In this document: positions 19,461 to 31,058 of the stretch, one piece after another
Layout of the letters: every line of letters begins with the position of its first letter
Position numbering within the stretch: the first letter of the stretch is position 1
Assembly: GCF_011806575.1 (NCBI RefSeq)
Contig: NZ_JAATOO010000002.1
Span: 1-64,000, forward strand
DNA from: Vibrio hepatarius
GTDB taxonomy: Bacteria; Pseudomonadota; Gammaproteobacteria; Enterobacterales; Vibrionaceae
Length of the DNA: 64,000 bases
Direction of reading: 5' to 3'
The notes under the pieces: generated by a model
What the model saw: only the letters and a program-made list of their open reading frames with translations
Databases searched by the model: none
Told to the model about the DNA's origin: nothing
Translations under genes and position numbers: made by a program

Positions 19461-20588
19461 TTACGCTCGGTGAATCGAGTCGTTCGCCTGCTTCAGCAAA
19501 TTCTGGCTCTCATGCATAAACTGCTGTGAATAATCACCAAACCAATCACTTACTTTGTTAAAACTCTTAACGAATGCTTGCTTGTCTTTACCATCCAGAA
19601 TCATTAACGCTTCTCCAAAGCACTGGTGGAAACGTTTTATCATCTCGATGTTCTCATCGGAAGAGAGAATAATGTCACCGTAGAGGTTCGGGTCTTGTCC
19701 AAACAGACGTCCAACCATCGCTAACTCAAGTCGGTAAATCGGCGAGCTAAGCTGGAGCAACTTATCGATACTTGGGTTCTCTCGGCTTAAATGCAAACCG
19801 TAAGCAAACGAAGTAAAGTGACGCAGCGCCTGAATCAAAGTCATGCCGTGATCGTGTTCTGACGCATCGATATGGCACAAGCTCGCTCCCCAGATCGAGA
19901 ACTGCTTAAGCAACCATTCGTACTGCTCTTGACCGCGACCATCACAGTAAACAATCACCTGCTTCGCTAAGCTTGGAACATCTGGACCAAACATTGGGTG
20001 TAAACCCACCACTGGCCCTTGGTGCACCGCCATCATCGCTTGCAATGGCTTAAATTTAATCGAAGTCAAATCACACAAGATGCAGTCTTGTGGCAAGTTG
20101 GCGAGCTTTTCAATCACACCTTGAGTGAGATGAATCGGTACGGTCACAACGACTAACCCCGCATCCGCCAAGATTTCATCGGCATGATCCCAATCTTGAC
20201 TGCCGAGAACTTTTACTTGGTAGCCCGACAGTTTAAACATACGACCAAACAATCCACCCAATTGACCGTTACCACCGACGATAACCACCGAGCGAAGCTC
20301 AGGATTAAGGCACTTAAAGCCCGAATCTTTTTCACTCGCGTAAGACTCACGCATCGTGCGACGCAAAATGTCTTCAATCAATTGAGGCGGTACGCCCTTT
20401 TTCTCAGCTTCTTCTCGGCGAGAGGCCAACATGGCTGCTTCTCTATCTGGGGCATAAATCGGCAAGCCATGCTCGCTTTTAACCTCACCCACTTTCTCTA
20501 CTAACGCTAAGCGCTGCGCCAGTAGGTCTAAGATCTGCTTATCTACTGCGTCTATTTGGTCGCGCAGCTCGTTCAGTTCAACAGCCAT
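19461..20588 (-). CDS. tyrA: Bifunctional chorismate mutase / prephenate dehydrogenase
   Basis: Makes prephenate and then 4-hydroxyphenylpyruvate in tyrosine synthesis. The 375 residues comprise a chorismate mutase domain (about 1-90, [19 protein letters not shown]) and an NAD-dependent dehydrogenase domain with the dinucleotide motif [11 protein letters not shown] (about 104-114) and LHPMFGPDV. It is the second gene of aroF-tyrA, 26 bases after aroF. The operon is preceded by TyrR boxes, as in E. coli. Confidence 0.97.
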   Translation of the reverse strand: MAVELNELRDQIDAVDKQILDLLAQRLALVEKVGEVKSEHGLPIYAPDREAAMLASRREEAEKKGVPPQLIEDILRRTMRESYASEKDSGFKCLNPELRSVVIVGGNGQLGGLFGRMFKLSGYQVKVLGSQDWDHADEILADAGLVVVTVPIHLTQGVIEKLANLPQDCILCDLTSIKFKPLQAMMAVHQGPVVGLHPMFGPDVPSLAKQVIVYCDGRGQEQYEWLLKQFSIWGASLCHIDASEHDHGMTLIQALRHFTSFAYGLHLSRENPSIDKLLQLSSPIYRLELAMVGRLFGQDPNLYGDIILSSDENIEMIKRFHQCFGEALMILDGKDKQAFVKSFNKVSDWFGDYSQQFMHESQNLLKQANDSIHRA

Positions 20589-20614
20589 CGTTATTCCCTG
20601 TTAAATTCTACTTC

Positions 20615-21688
20615 TTACCCTTTCAGGCGGTCTTCCAAGAATGGCACTAACTCTTTGTGCGCATGACGCAATAGTGCCTCAGTTGTATCCCAATTAATAC
20701 AAGCATCGGTGATAGATACGCCATATTGCATTTCTTTTAAAGGAATATCAGACGATTGATTGCCTTCATTGATGTGGCTCTCAATCATCAGGCCAATCAC
20801 TGACTTGTTACCTTCACGAATTTGATGGATAACGTCTTCTGCCACCAGCGGCTGACGACGGTAATCTTTGCGTGAGTTCGCGTGGCTGCAGTCGACCATT
20901 AACGATGCGTCTAAGCCCGCTTTCGCCATTTCTTCTTCACACTCAGCAACAGAAACGGAATCGTAGTTAGTCTGTTTACCACCACGCAGAATCACGTGAC
21001 CGTTCGGGTTACCTTGTGTGGTTAGCAACGCCACCTGACCTTCGCGGTTGATGCCCATGAAACGGTGACTAGATGACGCCGCCTGCATCGCATTGATCGC
21101 CGTAGCCAAGCTACCATCGGTACCATTTTTGAAACCGATAGGCATAGATAGACCACTCGCCATCTCACGGTGAGTCTGAGATTCCGTCGTACGCGCGCCA
21201 ATTGCTGCCCAGCTGAATGTATCAGCTAGGTACTGTGGGCTGATCGGGTCCAGCGCTTCTGTCGCGAGTGGGATATCCATTTCCGCCAGTTCAACTAACA
21301 ACTTGCGACCAACGTGTAGACCATGCTCAATATCAAACGTGCCGTCTAGATGTGGGTCGTTAATCAGACCTTTCCAGCCAACCGTGGTACGAGGCTTTTC
21401 AAAGTAAACGCGCATAACAATATACAGTTGGTCATTAAGTTGAGCAGAGAGCTCTTTTAGGCGACGTGCGTATTCTTTCGCAGCGTCTACATCGTGAATA
21501 GAACATGGACCACACACCACAAGTAGGCGGTGATCTTTCTTATGAAGAATATCGGCAATCGTCTGTCTCGACTCTTGGATAAAACGGCGCGCTTTGTCAC
21601 TCAACGGGATTTTGGCTTTTAATTCATCCGGAGTAACTAAAACCTGCTCATCACTGATGTTGATATTGCTTAATTCACTTCTTTGCAT
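20615..21688 (-). CDS. aroF: 3-deoxy-7-phosphoheptulonate (DAHP) synthase, AroF type
   Basis: First step of the shikimate pathway: condenses phosphoenolpyruvate and erythrose 4-phosphate. The 357 residues match the class I (AroFGH) enzymes, with LLVVCGPCSIHD, a metal-binding cysteine in that loop, and VDCSHANS near 270. The Tyr-sensitive type is inferred from linkage with tyrA and from TyrR boxes upstream, not from the allosteric residues. The gene is divergent from btsS. Confidence 0.93.
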   Translation of the reverse strand: MQRSELSNINISDEQVLVTPDELKAKIPLSDKARRFIQESRQTIADILHKKDHRLLVVCGPCSIHDVDAAKEYARRLKELSAQLNDQLYIVMRVYFEKPRTTVGWKGLINDPHLDGTFDIEHGLHVGRKLLVELAEMDIPLATEALDPISPQYLADTFSWAAIGARTTESQTHREMASGLSMPIGFKNGTDGSLATAINAMQAASSSHRFMGINREGQVALLTTQGNPNGHVILRGGKQTNYDSVSVAECEEEMAKAGLDASLMVDCSHANSRKDYRRQPLVAEDVIHQIREGNKSVIGLMIESHINEGNQSSDIPLKEMQYGVSITDACINWDTTEALLRHAHKELVPFLEDRLKG

Positions 21689-21699
21689 GACTCTTAACC

Positions 21700-21825
21700 T
21701 GTATATTTTATTTTACACCAAGATAATCCATATATCTTAAGTGGCGAATAACCACACATTAACAGTCTAAATATAAATTTCAACCGTAAACTTTAAAAAA
21801 CACCCAATGTAAACTTTAGTTTACA
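21700..21825 (-). promoter_or_regulatory. TyrR operator boxes of aroF-tyrA
   Basis: Three matches to TGTAAA-N6-TTTACA. TGTAAACTTTAGTTTACA at 21808-21825 is a perfect box. CGTAAA-N6-AAAACA at 21785-21802 is a weak box (8/12) whose centre is exactly 23 bp away, the spacing at which TyrR joins a strong and a weak box. TGTATA-N6-TTTACA at 21700-21717 is an 11/12 match 12 bp before the aroF start. A possible promoter is TTGAAA (21784-21779), 16 bp, TAATGT (21762-21757). Tyrosine-dependent repression is predicted. Confidence 0.85.
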
Positions 21826-21925
21826 ACAACAAATAAACGAAGCTTTATCCGAAAATAATAAGATAAACATACTTTCTCTACTCGAAGTTATCTAAAATAA
21901 GCCAAAACCACTGACTGAAATCGTT

Positions 21926-23602
21926 ATGGATCTCGTCCTCTCCTTACTACAACAGATGTGTGTCTACCTTGTCTTGGCCTATATGCTGAGCAAGACGCCG
22001 ATCTTTCTCCCTTTACTGAACATATCCAATCGGCGTAGCCATAAACTCAGCGTTTATGTGTTGTTCTCTCTATTTTGTATCATGGGGACCTATTTTGGTC
22101 TGCAGATCAACGACGCGATTGCCAATACTCGAGCGATGGGCGCCGTCATGGGCGGTTTGTTTGGTGGGCCGGTCGTGGGCTTTTTTGTCGGTCTAACTGG
22201 CGGGATACACAGATATACCTTGGGTGGTTTTACTGACTTAGCCTGCGCGATCTCGACCACCGCAGAAGGTCTTATCGGCGGTTTACTGCATAGCTACTTG
22301 CTGCGAAAAGGCAAACGCGAGCAACTGTTTAATCCGAGTGTAGTATTCACTATCACCTTGGTTGCCGAAGTGATTCAGATGGCGATCATCCTTGTCGTGG
22401 CCAAACCGTTCGACCAAGCCTATACGCTAGTGTCTGCAATCTCAGCGCCAATGATCATCACCAATTCGGTCGGTGCGGCACTGTTTATGAGCATTCTTCA
22501 AGACCGTAAAACCATTTTTGAAGAATACTCAGCAACGTTCTCTCGTCGAGCGCTCAATATTGCAGAGCGCTCAGTGGGAATATTGGTTTCAGGGTTTAAC
22601 ACCGAGACAGCAGAGAAAATCGCCCGCATCGTTTACGAAGAAACCAACGTCGGCGCAGTTTCCATCACGGACGATGAAAAAATCCTCGCTTTTGTTGGCA
22701 TTGGCGACGACCACCACCGACCTGAAACACCGATCTCTTCGCAAAGCACGCTAGACGCGATCAGCCAAAACGACATCATCTACCTCGACGGCAAAGAGAA
22801 AGCCTACCAATGCTCGATTTCTCCGGACTGCAAACTGGGTAGTGCGCTGATCATTCCACTACGCGCCGGCGACAAGGTGATCGGCACCATCAAACTCTAC
22901 GAGCCAAAGCGCAAGCTGTTCTCAACGATCAACATGTCGATGGCCGAAGGGATCGCCCAACTACTATCGAGCCAAATCTTGTTCGGCGATTACCAGCAAA
23001 AACGTACGCTACTCTCCCAGGCAGAGATTAAGCTGTTGCATGCACAGGTTAACCCACACTTCCTGTTCAACGCGTTAAACACCATTAGCGCGGTGATTCG
23101 TCGTGACCCAGCCAAAGCACGCGAGTTGATTCAGCATCTGTCGCATTTTTTCCGCAGTAACCTTAAGCAAGATATCGACACCGTTACACTGAAAGAAGAG
23201 CTGGCGCATGTAAATGCGTATCTGACGATAGAGAAAGCGCGCTTTACCGATAGACTTGAAGTCAATATCGATATCGACGATACCCTACTCAACCGCAAGC
23301 TACCGACCTTTACCTTGCAGCCTTTGGTCGAAAACGCGATTAAGCACGGGATCTCGAACTTACTGGAAGGTGGCCACGTGCACATCTACAGTCAGAATGT
23401 GAACGGTGGCTATCAGTTGGTGGTTGAGGATAACGCGGGGAGCTATATCGCACCGCAGGATGATCATGCTGGACTTGGCATGCAAATCGTTGATAAGCGA
23501 CTCACCAATAAATTCGGACGACTCTCGGCGCTGAAGATTGACGTCGAGCCAAACAAATTCACCCGAATGAGCTTCTTCATTCCGGATGAAAACACGTATT
23601 AG
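21926..23602 (+). CDS. btsS: Pyruvate-sensing LytS-type histidine kinase BtsS
   Basis: Membrane sensor kinase of 558 residues, close to E. coli BtsS (YehU). It has a 5TM-LYT sensor module (about 1-190), a GAF domain (about 210-345), and a kinase core in which the phospho-acceptor is His378 in NPHFLFNALN, with an ATP-binding domain containing LVENAIKHG. BtsS senses external pyruvate in E. coli. The partner response regulator starts nine bases after the stop. Five BtsR-type sites lie 7 kb away in front of a CstA-family transporter (31611), and only a single imperfect copy (21907-21914) lies before btsS itself. Confidence 0.9.
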   Translation: MDLVLSLLQQMCVYLVLAYMLSKTPIFLPLLNISNRRSHKLSVYVLFSLFCIMGTYFGLQINDAIANTRAMGAVMGGLFGGPVVGFFVGLTGGIHRYTLGGFTDLACAISTTAEGLIGGLLHSYLLRKGKREQLFNPSVVFTITLVAEVIQMAIILVVAKPFDQAYTLVSAISAPMIITNSVGAALFMSILQDRKTIFEEYSATFSRRALNIAERSVGILVSGFNTETAEKIARIVYEETNVGAVSITDDEKILAFVGIGDDHHRPETPISSQSTLDAISQNDIIYLDGKEKAYQCSISPDCKLGSALIIPLRAGDKVIGTIKLYEPKRKLFSTINMSMAEGIAQLLSSQILFGDYQQKRTLLSQAEIKLLHAQVNPHFLFNALNTISAVIRRDPAKARELIQHLSHFFRSNLKQDIDTVTLKEELAHVNAYLTIEKARFTDRLEVNIDIDDTLLNRKLPTFTLQPLVENAIKHGISNLLEGGHVHIYSQNVNGGYQLVVEDNAGSYIAPQDDHAGLGMQIVDKRLTNKFGRLSALKIDVEPNKFTRMSFFIPDENTY

Positions 23603-23611
23603 GGTATCTAC

Positions 23612-24331
23612 ATGCTTTCTGCTTTAGTCATAGACGACGAACTTTTCGCCCGAGAAGAGCTAACGGAACTACTGGAAGAAACGGGGCAAATTGAAGTCAT
23701 TGATCACGCCAGCAACGCGATTGAAGGGTTAAAGAAAATCAATCAGCTCAAGCCTGACGTGGTTTTTCTCGACATTCAAATGCCGCAAATCACCGGCATT
23801 GAACTGCTTGGCATGTTAGACCAAGACACAATGCCGAAAGTGGTGTTTGTCACCGCTTACGATGAGTTTGCTATTCAGGCGTTTGAAGACAATGCGTTTG
23901 ACTACTTGCTAAAACCTGTCGATACCCGTCGACTGGAGAAGACCGTCAAACGCCTACTCAAATCAGAGTATCAGGAACAGGTTAGCCCCGCCGTTCTCGC
24001 GCCGCAAAGTCTTGACCAAGTTCCGTGTATCGGCCTGAACCGGATTATGATCATCCCTACTCAAGACGTTGAGTTCGCTTATACGGACATCAGCGGTGTG
24101 CACGTCCAAACTCGCGAACAAAAAGCGACGTCTCAATTAACGTTAAAGGTGTTGGAAGAAAAGACTCCGCTGGTTCGCTGCCATCGACAGTTTCTGGTCA
24201 ACATCAAAGCGATCAAAGAGATCAAATTGTTGGAAAACGGTCTAGCCGAAATTATTACCGTGAGCGACCATCCTATTCCGGTCAGCCGTCGTTATTTAAA
24301 AACGCTCAAAGAGCTGCTAGGTTTCCACTAA
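23612..24331 (+). CDS. btsR: LytTR-family response regulator BtsR
   Basis: DNA-binding partner of BtsS, 239 residues. The receiver domain has the acidic pocket near residues 8-9 (VIDDE), phospho-acceptor Asp54 (VFLDIQMP) and LLKPV. A LytTR DNA-binding domain (about 135-238) includes the DISGVHVQT and CHRQFLVN segments. Its E. coli counterpart binds direct repeats of ACC(G/A)CT(C/T)A, which occur five times before the transporter gene at 31611. It is in an operon with btsS and is followed by a terminator shared with nagZ. Confidence 0.9.
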   Translation: MLSALVIDDELFAREELTELLEETGQIEVIDHASNAIEGLKKINQLKPDVVFLDIQMPQITGIELLGMLDQDTMPKVVFVTAYDEFAIQAFEDNAFDYLLKPVDTRRLEKTVKRLLKSEYQEQVSPAVLAPQSLDQVPCIGLNRIMIIPTQDVEFAYTDISGVHVQTREQKATSQLTLKVLEEKTPLVRCHRQFLVNIKAIKEIKLLENGLAEIITVSDHPIPVSRRYLKTLKELLGFH

Positions 24332-24349
24332 GCGAGTCGATAAAAAAAA

Positions 24350-24370
24350 AGCCACAATCGTGGCTCTTTT
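24350..24370. terminator. Bidirectional terminator between btsR and nagZ
   Basis: AGCCAC-AATC-GTGGCT hairpin. A nine-base T tract on the minus strand makes it strong for nagZ; on the plus strand CTTTTG follows. Confidence 0.88.
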
Positions 24371-24388
24371 GTTCTATATGGGACTCTC

Positions 24389-25372
24389 TTAACCCAGCAT
24401 GCGTTTCATCGCTTCGGACGCTTGCTGCCACTTTTCGCTGCTTTGCAGCTCAGACAAGCTAAAGCTCTGCTTTTTAAGCAGACTTTCCGCCGCTGGCGTC
24501 TCGAGGATTGGTAAGTTGTCTAGCACTTCAATCTGAGCATCACGCTGGTTGCACACTAACAACATATCGCAACCCGCGACCAAAGATTGATGAGCGCGCT
24601 CTGCTGGCCCGCCCATGATCGCCGCACCTTCCATAGTTAGGTCATCAGAAAAAACAATCCCTTTAAAACCTAGCTGCTGGCGAAGCACTTGCTTGAGCCA
24701 GTATTCCGAACCGCTTGCTGGCTGATCATCGTAATGCGGATACACCACGTGCGCTGGCATCATTGCGTCTAGAATCCCGCTATCGATTTGCGCTTTAAAC
24801 ACCTGCATATCTAACTCGAAGATATCGTCACGCTGGTCAAACGGCGTTTCTAAGTGAGAGTCAGCGATCACGCCACCATGACCGGGAAAGTGCTTACCTG
24901 TAGTTGCCATTCCCGCCGCTTTCATGCCATTCATATAAGCGGTGCTGTGGCGGATAATGCTATCGACATCCTCACCAAAAGCGCGATTGCCAATCGCTTT
25001 ACATTCGTGACCTTTATCCAGCACTGGCGCAAAACTCAGGTCGATATCATGGGCAACAAGCTCTGCCGCCATCAACCAGCCACCAAGTTCAGCCAGTTGC
25101 TCGCCGTTGTTGTGCTTGGCGTATTCCTGCGCGGCAGGAATAATTGAGAAACCTTCACGGAAACGCTGTACACGTCCTCCCTCCTGATCCACACCAATCA
25201 AGATTGGTCGTTTCGCAGCTTGGCGAATGGCCTTATTCAGCGCGATAAGCTGCTTGTTATCGTGGTAGTTTCTTGCAAACAGAATCACCCCGCCAACGGT
25301 AGGATGCTCTAGAATTTCTTTATCTTCTGCGGTCAGCTCACAGCCTTCCACGTCTAGCCACAACGGTCCCAT
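24389..25372 (-). CDS. nagZ: Beta-N-acetylhexosaminidase NagZ
   Basis: Cytosolic glycoside hydrolase family 3 enzyme that removes GlcNAc from GlcNAc-anhydroMurNAc (peptides) during peptidoglycan recycling; its products also feed AmpC induction. The 327 residues carry KHFPGHGG (160-167), the catalytic Asp-His pair in ADSH (170-173) and the nucleophile in VFSDDLTM (about 243-250). There is no signal peptide, as expected for NagZ. It is co-directional with the RpiR-type regulator gene upstream (24-base gap), so the two probably form a transcript divergent from the transporter-kinase-anmK-murQ operon. Confidence 0.96.
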   Translation of the reverse strand: MGPLWLDVEGCELTAEDKEILEHPTVGGVILFARNYHDNKQLIALNKAIRQAAKRPILIGVDQEGGRVQRFREGFSIIPAAQEYAKHNNGEQLAELGGWLMAAELVAHDIDLSFAPVLDKGHECKAIGNRAFGEDVDSIIRHSTAYMNGMKAAGMATTGKHFPGHGGVIADSHLETPFDQRDDIFELDMQVFKAQIDSGILDAMMPAHVVYPHYDDQPASGSEYWLKQVLRQQLGFKGIVFSDDLTMEGAAIMGGPAERAHQSLVAGCDMLLVCNQRDAQIEVLDNLPILETPAAESLLKKQSFSLSELQSSEKWQQASEAMKRMLG

Positions 25373-25396
25373 AAGGTTTCCTTTATTATTTCTAAG

Positions 25397-26245
25397 CTAT
25401 TGTTTTAGCGCCGCAACCGCGGACTTACTTTGTTCTATTAGTTGGTCAGCTTGCTCTTCCAGCTGAGTTAAAGCAATAAAGAGCAAGTCGGTAATCATTA
25501 ATTGGCTGTCTCGCGCGGTAATGGACGAGCTGCGGATCTGTTCTTCATCCGCTGCGCTGACCAACTTAATATCCGCGTACTTGTCGAGTGGTGTCGGTGC
25601 AAACTGGCTAACCGTAATCACCTTAGCGCCTTTACTGCGTGCCAACTGGGCGATCTTGATCACCTCTTGGCTGCGCCCGGAATAAGACAAGGCGACCAGA
25701 ACATCTTTGTCGTTCAACGCCGCGGCATTGGCAATCTGCACATGAGTATCGTGCTCGGCGTGCACCGCATGCCCAATCTTCATTAATTTGAACGCGAGAT
25801 CTTTCGCCACCAGCGAAGAAGCCCCGACACCCGCAACCTGAATTTTCTCAGCCAAATGTAAAAATTGAGCGGCATTTTGTACTAGATCACCCTCATTGAG
25901 AATAACGGTTCGCTCTAACGACTGATGTTTACTGGCGAGCAGTTTTTCCATCACTAAATCAGGGTGGTCGTTACGGGTAATGGAACCATGGATCATTTTG
26001 CGCGAAACAGGCTGATAGGCAAGTTCATTCTCATACAGCTTGAGCTTCATTTCTGAAAAGCCGCGATAACCCAGTTTTTGACTAAACTTAACAATCGTCG
26101 ACTGGCTGACACCGATCGCTTTCGCAAGCTCGGGTGACGAACTCTTCTTAACCAACTGCGGGTGGTCCAACAGATATTGACCTATTTTTGCATCAGAGGG
26201 AGAAAACTTGGGCAGCAACGCTTTCACCTTTGCCAGTCCTTTCAT
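25397..26245 (-). CDS. RpiR-family regulator, probable MurR-type
   Basis: Transcription factor with an N-terminal RpiR helix-turn-helix (about 1-77; SPELAKAIGVSQSTIVKFS) and a C-terminal SIS sugar-phosphate sensing domain (about 120-250; VAGVGASSLVAKDLAFKL). The ATG at 26245 is chosen because AAGGAG lies 7 bases upstream, giving 282 residues; an upstream in-frame ATG at 26275 lacks a good ribosome site. It sits between nagZ and a divergent operon for cell-wall sugar use. By analogy with E. coli MurR it likely responds to MurNAc-6-phosphate. A dense cluster of GGAATA/TATTCC words in the divergent region is the candidate operator. Confidence 0.85.
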   Translation of the reverse strand: MKGLAKVKALLPKFSPSDAKIGQYLLDHPQLVKKSSSPELAKAIGVSQSTIVKFSQKLGYRGFSEMKLKLYENELAYQPVSRKMIHGSITRNDHPDLVMEKLLASKHQSLERTVILNEGDLVQNAAQFLHLAEKIQVAGVGASSLVAKDLAFKLMKIGHAVHAEHDTHVQIANAAALNDKDVLVALSYSGRSQEVIKIAQLARSKGAKVITVSQFAPTPLDKYADIKLVSAADEEQIRSSSITARDSQLMITDLLFIALTQLEEQADQLIEQSKSAVAALKQ

Positions 26246-26318
26246 AGCCAATCTCCTTCGCGTCAGTTTCAGCATGAAACAAGAATAGGTTGAGTGTAAC
26301 GAATTTCACTTCAATGCT

Positions 26319-26419
26319 GGAATAGGTATTCCTATCCACTATCCCATTTGGAATAAAAATGGCAGAACTCTGATATTCCGCTCACACAATTCAACTGGTC
26401 ATTATTCCACCAGGGAATA
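26319..26419. promoter_or_regulatory. GGAATA/TATTCC operator cluster in the murR-transporter divergent region
   Basis: Six copies of GGAATA or its complement occur in 101 bp: 26319, 26327, 26350, 26374, 26403 and 26414. The first two make the palindrome GGAATAGGTATTCC (26319-26332), and the last two make TATTCC-N5-GGAATA (26403-26419). Chance would give about 0.05 copies. The cluster lies between the regulator start (26245) and the transporter start (26493), so it can control both directions. Confidence 0.65.
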
Positions 26420-26492
26420 GATTTTGCGAACTACTATTCATCCCGCCACTCTATGCAAAACGACAACAATATATTCATGCTAAGGAGTTGCT

Positions 26493-28091
26493 ATGAATAC
26501 CCTCTTTACCTCGCTTGACTGGGCAGTGTTTGCGGTTTATTTCGCTGTCATCATCTACACCGGTTGGTACTTCAGCCGGACCAAAGTCACGACGACCAAG
26601 GACTACTTCTTAGGCGGGAATAGCATGCCGATGTGGGTCGTTGCAGTTTCTGTTTTGGCTACCTCACAATCTGCTGCAACTTTTCTAGGCGGTCCAGAAT
26701 CGAGCTACCGTGGCAACTTGACCTACCTAGCGACGAATATCGGTGGAATCATCGGCGCGCTGTTTGTTGCTTGGGTACTGATTCCTCGCTTCTACGAAAG
26801 CAAAGTATCGACTGTATATGAACTGCTACAGGTCCGTTTCGGCGATAAGACCAAACGCCGAGCGGGCAGTATGTATCTTATTGGTCGTGTCTTCGCTTCG
26901 GGTTCGCGCCTGTATATGGCGGCCATTGCGGTTTCAATGATCTTGTTCACCAATATCGACCCACAAAGTGTGATTACCTCCGTCATTATCTTGGTTGCGG
27001 TCGGCCTCGCTTATACCTATATGGGCGGCATTCGCTCGGTGATTTGGAGTGACTTGATCCAACTGATTGTCTACGTTGGTGCCGCGATTGCCGTAATCAT
27101 TTATCTGCTTGGCCAAATCCCGGCGGATATGGGACAAATTGTTCATGCACTGCAAAACCCAGGCGGTGATCAGCACTCAAAACTGACCTTACTGGATTTC
27201 CGTCTTGATTTTGGTCCAGCGGGCACGTTCAGCTTCTGGGCATGTATTACCGGCTTCGTGTTGTTGAACATTGGTGCGTTCGGCCTTGACCAAGATATGA
27301 CCCAACGAGTGCTGACGTGTAAAGACGCCAAACAAGGTTCGCGAGCGATGATCAACTCGATCATCTACTCAATCCCTGTAGTTCTAGTCTTTATGACCAT
27401 TGGCCTGTTGCTATACATCTTTTACCAGCGTCCAGAACTGATGGGTGGCGGCGATAAAGAAGTGGTGCAGAGTTTTAACGGTGAAAACGTAACGATCTTT
27501 ATGTATTACGTGCTGAACGAAATGCCTGCAGGCTTACGTGGCCTGGTAACGGTTGGTGTCGTCGCAGCAGCGCTTTCAACCCTAAACTCTGGATTAAACT
27601 CAATGTCATCGGTCGCGATTCAAGATATTTATCGTCCGTGGAAAGAAGCGCGTAGCGGCAAACAGGCAGAGCTGCACTATGTAACGGCGGGCCGATTCGG
27701 TATGGCTGCGGCGGCCATTGCGCTCGGTAGCATGGCCATCTTGTGTTACTACTGGCAGCAGTACACAGATATGCCGTTGTTGTCGTTTGCATTGAGTGTG
27801 ATGGTGTTTGCTTACACGGGTCTATTGGGTGTGTACTTTACCGCTATCTTCACCAACCGCGGCAGTGAGTCTTCGGTTGCTATGGCGCTTGTGTCAGGCT
27901 TCTTAACGACATTGCTACTGCAAGCGTATATCTGGGACAGCGTGATGGGCGTCATCAACCCTGATTGGATAGGTGTAAGACTCGCGTTCCCTTACCAACT
28001 ATGCATCGGTACTGCGGTATCAACCATTGTGTGTTTGATGGGTAAAGCGCAAAATCAAGAGCAGAACCAACTACAGGCTGCCAAAGGATGA
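26493..28091 (+). CDS. Sodium/solute symporter (SSS family), candidate amino-sugar or muropeptide importer
   Basis: Inner-membrane protein of 532 residues with about 13 hydrophobic segments and the SSS hallmarks: YFLGGNSMPMWVVAVSVLAT in helix 1, and a conserved GLRGLVTVGVVAAALSTLNS segment near 360. It starts 13 bases after AGGAG. It heads the operon transporter-kinase-anmK-murQ and overlaps the kinase start by four bases. The context predicts import of MurNAc, anhydroMurNAc or GlcNAc, replacing the PTS permease MurP of the E. coli murQP operon. The exact substrate cannot be read from sequence. Confidence 0.85.
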   Translation: MNTLFTSLDWAVFAVYFAVIIYTGWYFSRTKVTTTKDYFLGGNSMPMWVVAVSVLATSQSAATFLGGPESSYRGNLTYLATNIGGIIGALFVAWVLIPRFYESKVSTVYELLQVRFGDKTKRRAGSMYLIGRVFASGSRLYMAAIAVSMILFTNIDPQSVITSVIILVAVGLAYTYMGGIRSVIWSDLIQLIVYVGAAIAVIIYLLGQIPADMGQIVHALQNPGGDQHSKLTLLDFRLDFGPAGTFSFWACITGFVLLNIGAFGLDQDMTQRVLTCKDAKQGSRAMINSIIYSIPVVLVFMTIGLLLYIFYQRPELMGGGDKEVVQSFNGENVTIFMYYVLNEMPAGLRGLVTVGVVAAALSTLNSGLNSMSSVAIQDIYRPWKEARSGKQAELHYVTAGRFGMAAAAIALGSMAILCYYWQQYTDMPLLSFALSVMVFAYTGLLGVYFTAIFTNRGSESSVAMALVSGFLTTLLLQAYIWDSVMGVINPDWIGVRLAFPYQLCIGTAVSTIVCLMGKAQNQEQNQLQAAKG

Positions 28092-28957
28092 TCACCCATT
28101 ACTTAGCCGTGGATGGCGGTGGTACCAAAACCGCCATCCAATTAACACCCGCAAGTCATAACGGGGGCGAACACGCGGTTACTCTCACAACTGGCCCTTC
28201 CTCGTTGACCCAACAAGGCGAACAAGGCATACAAACCATCGTCGGAGGGTTACGAGAGATACTGCAACAACACCAACTTTCACCGGCTCAGTGTATGTTG
28301 GTGGCAGGTGTCGCTGGCGCAAGCAATAGCGAGCTAAAGCAATTACTTGATGACGCGCTCGCACCATTTCCACATCGTTTGGTCACAACGGATGCGCACA
28401 TCAGCTTGGCAGGTGCTGGAAATGGGAATGCGGTGAACTGCATTGCGATTGGTACAGGCACCGTTGCGACTCGCTTAAACCCCGACCGCAGTGTCTCGCT
28501 AATTGGCGGATGGGGCTTTCCCATTGGCGACCAAGGTGGCGGTGCTTGGCTTGGCTTTGAAGCGGTTCGCGCGTTAATTCGCTCAATAGATACCGGCCAG
28601 TCTAGCGTGTTGGCCGATGTAATTCGCTTGGCAATCGGCTCACAACGCTCAGAGATTTTAAACTGGGTCAAAGCGGCCAATGCCACACGCTATGCGCAGC
28701 TTGCTCCTGCAGTAACCGACAGCGCAAATCAGGGTTGCGCAGTAGCTCAAGCCATCATCCAACAAGGCGTTGAGCATATCGAATCGCTAGTAAAAGATTG
28801 TTGTCAAAATAATGACTTAGATATCGTTTTCCTTGGTAGTCTAGGTCAATACTATCAACCAAAACTTGCAAACCAATGGCAGACTCGCTGTATTGCACCA
28901 CAGGGAAATGCACTAGACGGTGCGACCCTTCTGGCGAGCCAGTTATCAGGAGAATGA
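28088..28957 (+). CDS. BadF/BadG-type sugar kinase (GlcNAc or MurNAc kinase)
   Basis: Cytosolic ATPase-fold kinase of 289 residues. The phosphate-binding loop is AVDGGGTKT (7-15), with GTGTVATR and GDQGGGAWLG in the middle, typical of N-acetylglucosamine kinases of the BadF family. The family also contains MurK of Clostridium acetobutylicum, which phosphorylates both GlcNAc and MurNAc. In an operon with a non-PTS transporter and murQ, which needs MurNAc-6-phosphate, a kinase for free MurNAc and/or GlcNAc (the NagZ product) is required, and this gene fits. The ATGA overlap with the transporter implies coupling. Confidence 0.85.
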   Translation: MITHYLAVDGGGTKTAIQLTPASHNGGEHAVTLTTGPSSLTQQGEQGIQTIVGGLREILQQHQLSPAQCMLVAGVAGASNSELKQLLDDALAPFPHRLVTTDAHISLAGAGNGNAVNCIAIGTGTVATRLNPDRSVSLIGGWGFPIGDQGGGAWLGFEAVRALIRSIDTGQSSVLADVIRLAIGSQRSEILNWVKAANATRYAQLAPAVTDSANQGCAVAQAIIQQGVEHIESLVKDCCQNNDLDIVFLGSLGQYYQPKLANQWQTRCIAPQGNALDGATLLASQLSGE

Positions 28958-28959
28958 AC

Positions 28960-31007
<2,048 letters not shown>

Positions 31008-31018
31008 GTAAAACAAAA

Positions 31019-31044
31019 ACAGGGAGCATCACGCTCCCTGTTTC
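31019..31044. terminator. Bidirectional terminator between murQ and the DUF2799 gene
   Basis: ACAGGGAGC-ATCAC-GCTCCCTGT hairpin followed by TTCTATTT on the plus strand and TTTTGTTTT on the minus strand. Confidence 0.88.
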
Positions 31045-31058
31045 TATTTGTCTGTCAA

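Noticed and set aside
21907..21914. ACCACTGA before btsS as a BtsR autoregulatory site
   Set aside because: Single 7/8 copy without a second repeat in phase; BtsR-type binding needs at least two.
28876..28959. Earlier in-frame ATG for anmK inside the kinase gene
   Set aside because: It would add 28 residues unrelated to AnmK. The ATG at 28960 has AGGAG at 7 bases.
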